DNA of 64,000 bases from Subtercola boreus (GTDB lineage: Bacteria > Actinomycetota > Actinomycetes > Actinomycetales > Microbacteriaceae): the NCBI RefSeq assembly GCF_003399635.1, contig NZ_NBXB01000045.1, forward strand, positions 62,001 through 126,000, read 5' to 3'. This document shows, piece by piece, positions 58,668-64,000 of this stretch. Position 1 is the stretch's first letter; every line of letters starts with the position of its first letter. Both the position numbers and the translations under genes were made by a program. The notes under the pieces were generated by a model. It saw nothing but the letters and a program-made list of their open reading frames with translations. It had not been told where the DNA came from and searched no databases.

Positions 58668-59366
58668 TCAGCCCTCCACGCGAACGCCGAGGTGTTCGGC
58701 GAACAATGGCGCGAATTGCGACAGCTGCAGATCGTCGACGATGGTGCCGGCCAGCCCCTCGACGCCGTGCACGGCCTGGAACTCACTCGTGCGGAGGTCC
58801 ACACTGCTGCAGGCTGCCCGGGTGACGTCGAGCGTGCCGATACGGCAGTTCACCAGCGCGACGCGGCCGGCTCGTGCAGCCCCGAGGTCGAGGTCGGTGA
58901 TGGTGCACTCCTCGAGGATCACGTTGTTCAGGCGCGACCCGCGGAGGTTGAGGTAGTCGATCTTGCCGCCGATGAGGTGCACGGATTCGAGATCTGCGTC
59001 GAAGAACTCCGCCGACCCCCAGCGGGGGCTCCGGATCCGCACGTCCCGCCAGGTGGTGCGCGCTGCCTTCAGCGTGTGGGCGAACGGTGCCTCGAGCACG
59101 GTCTCGATGAACCGGCTGCCGCGGAGATCGGTGTCGGTCAGCGTCACACCGGTGAAACGGCACTCGAGGAACGAGCATCCGGTCAGGTCGATCGCCCCCG
59201 CGGCGCCGCCCTCGAAGTGCTCGCGCTCCCTGTCGTCGCCGGCGAAGAGCCCGTCGATCGGCGCCGTGCGGAGCTGCTCCACGGCGAGTGATTCGAAGTC
59301 GACGAGCGGTGCCGGCACGGCCTTCGGCGCGGCAGGCGTGCGGATGGTGGCGGGCTTCCGGGGCAT
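58668..59366 (-). CDS. Pentapeptide-repeat protein
   Basis: 232 residues. Beyond an 80-residue lead, A/C-x-L/F-x-x repeats run through [26 protein letters not shown] and later [28 protein letters not shown] right-handed quadrilateral helix is expected. Some such proteins mimic DNA and shield gyrase; others are of unknown role. No quinolone-resistance identity claimed. Confidence 0.85.
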   Translation of the reverse strand: MPRKPATIRTPAAPKAVPAPLVDFESLAVEQLRTAPIDGLFAGDDREREHFEGGAAGAIDLTGCSFLECRFTGVTLTDTDLRGSRFIETVLEAPFAHTLKAARTTWRDVRIRSPRWGSAEFFDADLESVHLIGGKIDYLNLRGSRLNNVILEECTITDLDLGAARAGRVALVNCRIGTLDVTRAACSSVDLRTSEFQAVHGVEGLAGTIVDDLQLSQFAPLFAEHLGVRVEG

Positions 59367-59486
59367 GGCCCGAGTGTAGGCGGAGCCGCCGACGCCCGTG
59401 CTCCGGCGTCCTCCCGGCGCCGGCGGGGTGGCCCACCCTACGATGGACGTGCGCTCAGTTCGAGCGTCTCGACTCGGGGAGTTCGG

Positions 59487-59924
59487 ATGCCACTGCTCAG
59501 GGAACACGCGACCGAGGCCGTCGACCCCGCGGCGGCGAAGCGGCTCGGGGCTGCGCTGGCGGGCATCCACTCTGCCAGCCCGGGCGAGCGCGCGACTGCG
59601 GCCTCGCCACCCACCGGCCGTTCGCGTACCGCCCGCGATGCCTCCCTCAGCGTCGACGGGGTCGAGCTCACGGTGCCGACAGCGGTTCGAGACGCCGTGC
59701 TCGACCTGCTGCAGCGGTTCGCCGACGGGGAGTCCGTCGTGGTCGGATCGACGGATGCTCTGCTCACCACCTCGCAGGCGGCCGCCCTGATCGGCATCTC
59801 GGCGACCTACCTCCTGCGGCTCGCGAACGAGGGCCGTATCCCGGTCGAGTATCGCGGCACGCACCGTCGATTCCGCCTCGCCGACGCGATGACCTACCTC
59901 CAGTCATCCCGCCCGGCCAAGTAG
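59487..59924 (+). CDS. Excisionase-type HTH (MerR-like) antitoxin-like protein
   Basis: 145 residues. The C-terminal LLTTSQAAALIGISATYLLRLANEGRIPVEYRGTHRRFRLADAMTYL is the HTH_17/excisionase domain used by antitoxins and Xis proteins. An N-terminal helical region may bind a partner. No PIN or other toxin follows; the gene runs into a palindrome. Confidence 0.8.
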   Translation: MPLLREHATEAVDPAAAKRLGAALAGIHSASPGERATAASPPTGRSRTARDASLSVDGVELTVPTAVRDAVLDLLQRFADGESVVVGSTDALLTTSQAAALIGISATYLLRLANEGRIPVEYRGTHRRFRLADAMTYLQSSRPAK

Positions 59925-59928
59925 GCCC

Positions 59929-59989
59929 ATCGAAACCCCGAAAACTGTCGGTATACGCCACTCATACCGACAATTTTCGGGGTTTCGAT
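59929..59989. terminator. 26-bp palindrome between convergent genes
   Basis: Left arm 59929-59954 and right arm 59964-59989 pair at 25 of 26 positions around a 9-base loop; the only mismatch is C-A. It starts 5 bases after one stop and touches the next. Bidirectional terminator or mobile palindrome. Confidence 0.65.
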
Positions 59990-60414
59990 CACGCCTGCGC
60001 GCTGGGCGAGAGGGCTGGGGAGGGCGCTGGGGAGGGGAGCTCGACGATCTCGGCGGCGTGCTCGCCGACCCAGGCGATCAGGGGGAGAAGGCGCAGCGCG
60101 AGGTCGTGGCCGAGCGGGCTCAGCTCATAGTCGACCCGCGGCGGCACCGTGCCCTGCACCGTTCGCACCAGGAGCCCGTCGGCCTCGAGTGTGCGAAGGG
60201 TCTGGGCGAGCATCTTCTCGCTGATGCCCTGGATGCTCCGCCGGAGTTCACCCCAGCGCTGCGACTGGTCGGCGAGCGCCACGATCACCAGCACACCCCA
60301 CTTGCTCGTCACATGGTCGAGCACGACCCTGCTGGCACAGTTCGCCAAGAACGGGTCGACGGGAAGGATAGCTGCGCGTACAGCCGCGGCCGAAACGGGC
60401 TCTGTGACAGTCAT
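59989..60414 (-). CDS. HxlR-family redox-responsive regulator
   Basis: 141 residues from ATG 60414. ANCASRVVLDHVTSKWGVLVIVALADQSQRWGELRRSIQGISEKML is the HxlR signature. Cys26 in the NCASR motif is the position used for thiol sensing in QorR/YtfH-like members. Divergent from the NmrA-type oxidoreductase it probably represses. Confidence 0.88.
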   Translation of the reverse strand: MTVTEPVSAAAVRAAILPVDPFLANCASRVVLDHVTSKWGVLVIVALADQSQRWGELRRSIQGISEKMLAQTLRTLEADGLLVRTVQGTVPPRVDYELSPLGHDLALRLLPLIAWVGEHAAEIVELPSPAPSPALSPSAQA

Positions 60415-60419
60415 GGTTA

Positions 60420-60444
60420 GTAACTTACCAAAAAGTGGGTACCT
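60420..60444. promoter_or_regulatory. Candidate HxlR operator
   Basis: GTAACTTAC (inverted GTAA around C) followed 10 bases on by GGTACC. Located just upstream of the HxlR start, in the divergent promoter space. Confidence 0.5.
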
Positions 60445-60520
60445 CCATCTGGGAAGTAGTCGGCCGTTGCGGTCGTTGCACACCTTGTCAGAACTCACAC
60501 CATCGCCTCAAGGAGCACTC

Positions 60521-61378
60521 ATGTCCATTGTCGTCACCGGAGCAACCGGCCACCTCGGTCGCCTCGCCCTCACCCACCTCCTCGCCCGCGGAGTCGCCGC
60601 GTCCGACATCGTCGCGGCCGGTCGCAACCCGGAGAAGGTGGATGCCCTGAAGAGCCTCGGCGTGCGCACCGCCGTCATCGACTTCGCCGACCCCGCCACC
60701 CTCGCTGCGGCGTTCGAGGGCGCCGACACCCTACTGCTCGTCTCGGGCAGCGACGTCGGCGGACGCGTCGAGCAGCACCAGAACGCGATCGACGCCGCCA
60801 AGACGGCCGGCGTCTCGCGGATCGTGTACACGAGCGCCCCTCGCGCCGACAGCACCGACCTCATCCTCGCGCCCGAGCACAAGGCAACCGAGGAGTACCT
60901 GCGGGCGTCCGGGGTGCCGTTCACGATCCTCCGCAACAACTGGTACACCGAGAATTACGCCTCGACCCTGGCGCAGGTCGCCGGCACCGGTGTCTACGCC
61001 GCCAGCACCGGCGAAGGGCGGGTCGCCAGCGCCTCGCGCGAGGATTACGCCGAAGCCGCCGCGGTCGTGCTGACCACCGACGGCCACGAGGGCGCGGTCT
61101 ACGAACTCTCCGGGGACACCGCCTGGAACGGTTCTGACTTCGCCGCCACCCTCAGCGAGGTGCTCGGCCGCGCCGTGGCCTTCGAGCCGCTGACGCCGGA
61201 TGCCCACACCGCCGCTCTCCGGGCCGCGGGCCTCGACGAGGGAACCGTGGGCTTCGTGGTGGGGCTCGACGCGAACATCGCAACCGGGGCGCTCGACAAG
61301 TCGTCCGACGACCTGTCGACGCTCATCGGCCACCCCACGACCCCGGTCGCCGACACCCTCCGCACCCTCGCAGCCTGA
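60521..61378 (+). CDS. NmrA-like / quinone oxidoreductase (QorB-type) SDR
   Basis: 285 residues. VTGATGHLGRLALTHLLARG is the atypical SDR NAD(P) motif; segments SGSDVGGRVEQHQNAIDAAKTAGVSRIVYTSAP and ILRNNWYTENY match QorB/YtfG-like quinone reductases. AGGAG before ATG 60521. Pairing with an HxlR regulator is the usual arrangement. Confidence 0.9.
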   Translation: MSIVVTGATGHLGRLALTHLLARGVAASDIVAAGRNPEKVDALKSLGVRTAVIDFADPATLAAAFEGADTLLLVSGSDVGGRVEQHQNAIDAAKTAGVSRIVYTSAPRADSTDLILAPEHKATEEYLRASGVPFTILRNNWYTENYASTLAQVAGTGVYAASTGEGRVASASREDYAEAAAVVLTTDGHEGAVYELSGDTAWNGSDFAATLSEVLGRAVAFEPLTPDAHTAALRAAGLDEGTVGFVVGLDANIATGALDKSSDDLSTLIGHPTTPVADTLRTLAA

Positions 61379-61433
61379 CGCCCGGACGGCCGACGTTCCC
61401 TGTCGCCACGGAGCTTTCTAGACTGGGAGCACC

Positions 61434-62219
61434 ATGACACGCGAGACCGAACACGCTCTCTCTTTCGGAAGGGCTGTCGGCGACTACGAACTCGGCCGCC
61501 CCAGCTACCCTGCCGAGGCGGTCGAGTGGATCCTCGGTGAACTCGAGGCCGGGCATCCGGATGACCGGCCCGCCCGTGCCGCGGGCACGACGCCCCGCAC
61601 CTTCGTCGACGTGGGTGCGGGGACGGGAAAGTTCACGGCGTCACTGCTCGGCCATGGTGCGGAGGTCGTCGCCGTCGAACCGGACGCCGCCATGCGCGAG
61701 ACGCTGGCAGCGAAGCTGGCGGGGGTCGTCACCCTGGCAGGCACGGGCGAGAAGCTGCCCCTCGACGATGCCTCCGCCGACCTGGTGACGTTCGCGCAGG
61801 CCTGGCACTGGGTCGATGTGCCAGCTGCCTCGGCCGAGGTCGCGCGCGTTCTGAAGCCGGGCGGGCTGCTGGCACTCGTCTGGAACATCCGCGACGAGAG
61901 CGTCGACTGGGTCGCCCGCCTGACCGGGATCATCGAGCCCTCAGCCGCCGAACAGTACGACAGCCGCACGCCGACGATCTCGGCGCCCCTCGCCCCGAGC
62001 GCCCACGTTGAGTTCTTTTGGGACAACCCGCTGAGCCGTCAGCAACTGCTCGCCATGGTGACGTCGCGCAGCTACATCATCGCGTTGCAGCCGGAGGGCC
62101 GTTCGAACGTCATGCGCCGTGTCGAACGACTGCTCGACGAGCATCCGGACCTCGCCTCGCACACCACGTACACGATGCCCTATGTGACCCGCGTCACCCT
62201 CGCCCGCGTAACGCCCTGA
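61434..62219 (+). CDS. Class I SAM-dependent methyltransferase
   Basis: 261 residues. FVDVGAGTGKFTASLLGHGAEVVAVEPDAAM contains motif I, and FAQAWHWVDVPAASAEVARVLKPGGLLALVWN motifs II/III. The AQAWHW sequence is typical of the trans-aconitate/ubiquinone-like methyltransferase cluster; acceptor unknown. Confidence 0.88.
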   Translation: MTRETEHALSFGRAVGDYELGRPSYPAEAVEWILGELEAGHPDDRPARAAGTTPRTFVDVGAGTGKFTASLLGHGAEVVAVEPDAAMRETLAAKLAGVVTLAGTGEKLPLDDASADLVTFAQAWHWVDVPAASAEVARVLKPGGLLALVWNIRDESVDWVARLTGIIEPSAAEQYDSRTPTISAPLAPSAHVEFFWDNPLSRQQLLAMVTSRSYIIALQPEGRSNVMRRVERLLDEHPDLASHTTYTMPYVTRVTLARVTP

Positions 62220-62229
62220 GCACCTCGCG

Positions 62230-62460
62230 TCAGGAGAAGCGCTTCCTGGCGGCCTTCTCGGCCTTCTTGGCGGCGGACTCCGTGGCCTTCTTGGCATCGC
62301 TCAGCGCGCGCTTGCGGGCCTTCTTGACCTTCGGGTCGTTCCAGAAGCTGCTGACAGCCGAGGAGATCTCCTTGTAGCGAGCCTTACCGGCCTTCGCGCC
62401 CAGCGTGTAGGCGAAAAAGGCGACGAGAGCGACGAATACGAAACCGACTTTGTTCTTCAT
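62230..62460 (-). CDS. Small membrane protein with Lys/Ala-rich tail
   Basis: 76 residues. One membrane helix (VGFVFVALVAFFAYTLGAKAG) and a tail repeating K-A-x-K (KARKRALSDAKKATESAAKKAEKAARK), histone-H1-like. Similar proteins (YtxH-type) occur across actinobacteria; the tail may touch nucleic acid or membrane surface. Confidence 0.7.
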   Translation of the reverse strand: MKNKVGFVFVALVAFFAYTLGAKAGKARYKEISSAVSSFWNDPKVKKARKRALSDAKKATESAAKKAEKAARKRFS

Positions 62461-62547
62461 ATTTCATTTCTAGCACTCACGACTGGATCGTCGCCGGGCC
62501 GGTCCCGGCGCTTGACGGGGCGGGGCGGGCAGCGCTAGGCGGCGTGA

Positions 62548-63045
62548 TCACTGCTCGTCAGAGTCGATGCCCAGGGCCTTGAACCGGTTGTCGGGGTCGA
62601 GTTTCCGGAGCATCTTGCCCATGATGCGGTCGAGTTCCCTCACTTCGGACCGGTCGAGTGGATCGATGACGTTCGTTCGGACCGTGGCGACATGGCCGGG
62701 GGCGGTGTGCACAACTTTCTGCCAACCCTCGTCGGTGAGCGAGGCGTTGGTGGCGCGGCGATCCTCGGAGCACGGGCTCCTTCGGAGGTACCCGCGCTGC
62801 TCCAGCCGGCTCGCGACGTGCGACAGTCGCGGCAGGGTGGAGTTGGTCACCGCGGCGAGCGCCGTCATCCGCAACGTGTGCTCGGGCGCTTCGGAGAGCA
62901 TGGCGAGGGTGAAGTACTCGAAGTGCGTGAGTTCGGCATCCCGTTGCAGCTGGGAGTCGAGCGCACCGGGCAGGAGTTCGACGACAGCGATCAACTTCTT
63001 CCAGGCGCGGGATTCCTCCGCGGAGAGCCAGCGCTGTTCCGTCAT
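62548..63045 (-). CDS. MarR-family regulator
   Basis: 165 residues. HTLRMTALAAVTNSTLPRLSHVASRLEQRGYLRR with DRRATNASLTDEG is the MarR wing. CAAC-AACC-GTTG lies about 30 bases upstream of the start and is a candidate operator (autoregulation). Confidence 0.88.
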   Translation of the reverse strand: MTEQRWLSAEESRAWKKLIAVVELLPGALDSQLQRDAELTHFEYFTLAMLSEAPEHTLRMTALAAVTNSTLPRLSHVASRLEQRGYLRRSPCSEDRRATNASLTDEGWQKVVHTAPGHVATVRTNVIDPLDRSEVRELDRIMGKMLRKLDPDNRFKALGIDSDEQ

Positions 63046-63215
63046 GCGAGAATCCTAACCCAATGCTTGACGCAACAACCGTTGACGGGCGACTCTTTCC
63101 ACACGGGCCCGACGGTCGGCTGTCAAGCACACCGCCTACTTCGGTGCTCCGGAAGCCGCCGTTCTGGCGGCGAGGCAAATCCAAGCCGCGCTCAGGTGAC
63201 GGCGATGCCGCGCCG

Positions 63216-63267
63216 AAGGGACCCAAAACGCGCTAAAGGCGTGTCGCAGGAGCATTTTGCGTCCCTT
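63216..63267. repeat. REP-like palindrome, copy 2
   Basis: Right arm GGAGCATTTTGCGTCCCTT (63249-63267) matches copy 1 at 18 of 19 positions. The left arm from 63216 (AAGGGACCCAAAACG) pairs with it imperfectly. It sits in the 335-base gene-free space 63046-63380, where I see no other feature except the operator candidate at its left end. Confidence 0.6.
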
Positions 63268-63380
63268 CAACCCGCCGCGCTCCGTCGGATCGGCGGGCGC
63301 ACGTGTCTGCGGCTGGGCAAGCGCTGGGCGTCGACCGGCGTCTCCCCGAATTCCCAGCCGCGGCTCCTACCGTGGAGGGC

Positions 63381-63740
63381 ATGACGACCGCGGTGGAACG
63401 AAGTGCGGCCGAAGGCAGCTCACCCCGGCATCCCTTCCGGCTGTGGCTCGCCCGGCGGCGGGCCTACATCGAGCTGCACCCGAAGCTCAGGTTCGCCTAT
63501 CTGCTCGCGCTGGCGATCGTCGGCATCACGATCGTGTTGGTCGGAATCGTGCTTATCCCGCTGCCGGGCCCCGGCTGGCTCATCGTCTTCCTCGGGTTCG
63601 CCGCGCTCGGCACCGAGTTCGCGGTGGCACGCCGCTTCAATGCGTTCCTGCGCCGGATGCTCAACCGCGCCACCGCGTGGTGGCACCGTCAGCGCGCCGA
63701 ACGCGTCGCCCGCCGTTCGCGCGCCGCCGCCATGCAGTAG
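63381..63740 (+). CDS. PGPGW-motif membrane protein (TIGR02611-like)
   Basis: 119 residues from ATG 63381 with GGAGGG. A single long hydrophobic region contains the defining PLPGPGWLIVFLGFAALGTEF. Basic tail (RQRAERVARRSRAA). A conserved actinobacterial membrane protein of unknown function. Confidence 0.85.
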   Translation: MTTAVERSAAEGSSPRHPFRLWLARRRAYIELHPKLRFAYLLALAIVGITIVLVGIVLIPLPGPGWLIVFLGFAALGTEFAVARRFNAFLRRMLNRATAWWHRQRAERVARRSRAAAMQ

Positions 63741-63884
63741 CAGCCTCCGTCGGCCCGGCCGCCGAGCTTCAGCCCGGCCCGACGAGCGTCACCGGGCGCG
63801 CGTCAGCGCGGAGTAATTTCGACGCACAGCAATCCGGTCGCGCAGCAGACCCGTCGCGCCACCCCCTCCCCCGGGTTGCGCGCG

Positions 63885-64000
63885 TCAGCGCGGATCGACG
63901 AGGGACTGCAGTGACCCGTTCGGCAGCGCCACCCAGCCTTCGCGCCGAGCTCGGGCGAGCATCCGTTCCCCCGGCGGGTCGACGAGCCCGACCGCGGCCG
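63885..64000 (-). CDS. 3' end of an unidentified gene (partial)
   Basis: The minus strand is open from the window edge to TGA at 63885-63887, reading DPPGERMLARARREGWVALP and ending SLQSLVDPR. Only 38 codons are visible; no family can be given. Confidence 0.5.
   Translation of the reverse strand, partial: AAVGLVDPPGERMLARARREGWVALPNGSLQSLVDPR

Noticed and set aside
63796-63895. 17-base direct repeat GCGCGCGTCAGCGCGGA (near 63796 and 63879)
   Set aside because: Short, GC-rich and at the window edge; could be att-like or chance, with no supporting gene context.
1-64000. CRISPR array, IS element or transposase
   Set aside because: No regularly spaced direct repeats with spacers, no transposase motifs and no terminal inverted repeats flanked by duplications were seen.

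Overview
The window is high-GC actinobacterial DNA, most likely from a Microbacteriaceae-type chromosome. That placement rests on codon use, abundant GTG starts, GTGA/ATGA gene overlaps, an ECF-linked Asp23/AmaP cluster and a one-chain glycyl-tRNA synthetase. No 16S or marker search was possible, so it is inference. The left 37.8 kb is an integrated siphovirus prophage that begins before the window; the right 26 kb is host chromosome.

Prophage, left to right. Bases 1-7360 hold a rightward early/accessory train of small overlapping genes: an RtcB-type RNA ligase, a J-domain protein, DUF4031, a lipoprotein, an RNase AS-like exoribonuclease, a 36-residue C2H2 microprotein and an HTH protein. A leftward cargo gene (7365-8183) and a leftward four-gene operon (9637 to 8477) behind a repeat-rich control region follow. 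The late genes start at 9765: terminase small and large subunits, portal, a cluster of tiny genes with a tRNA-Trp(CCA), and a MuF head protein fused to an HEIGH metallopeptidase-like domain. After a strong terminator and a pair of competing hairpins come scaffold, coat, head-tail connectors, tail tube, frameshifted tail chaperones, tape measure, distal tail proteins and fibres. The lysis group is an M15-type endolysin with a likely internal start, two small membrane proteins and a holin. Late genes end with an SGNH-hydrolase fibre, a concanavalin-like tail protein, a tRNA-like RNA and a strong terminator (34935-34973).

The right prophage arm (34980-37786) carries a four-gene, AT-richer, translationally coupled operon headed by a TIGR04255-like protein behind a predicted leaderless promoter. 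This is the typical place for phage-carried defence or fitness cargo. Next is an XRE-type ORF interrupted by an amber codon. The right attachment site is the 3' part of a tRNA-Gly(CCC) gene (37787-37842); the intact tRNA and probably the integrase lie off the left edge.

Host chromosome. It begins with a decayed DNA alkylation repair gene, a DinB-family gene, an HAD phosphatase, a DksA/TraR zinc finger and a GT-C-like membrane protein. An OhrR-like regulator and the ECF sigma/Asp23/AmaP envelope-stress cluster come next (43483-47705). They are followed by a G5/excalibur-type lipoprotein, M18 aminopeptidase, a pectinacetylesterase-like protein, PhzF and a MocR regulator. Then come a MarR-MFS-oxidoreductase efflux operon, glyS, a pentapeptide protein, an HxlR/NmrA redox pair, a methyltransferase, another MarR regulator and a PGPGW membrane protein. 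Several intergenic spaces hold long palindromes, two of them copies of one REP-like family.
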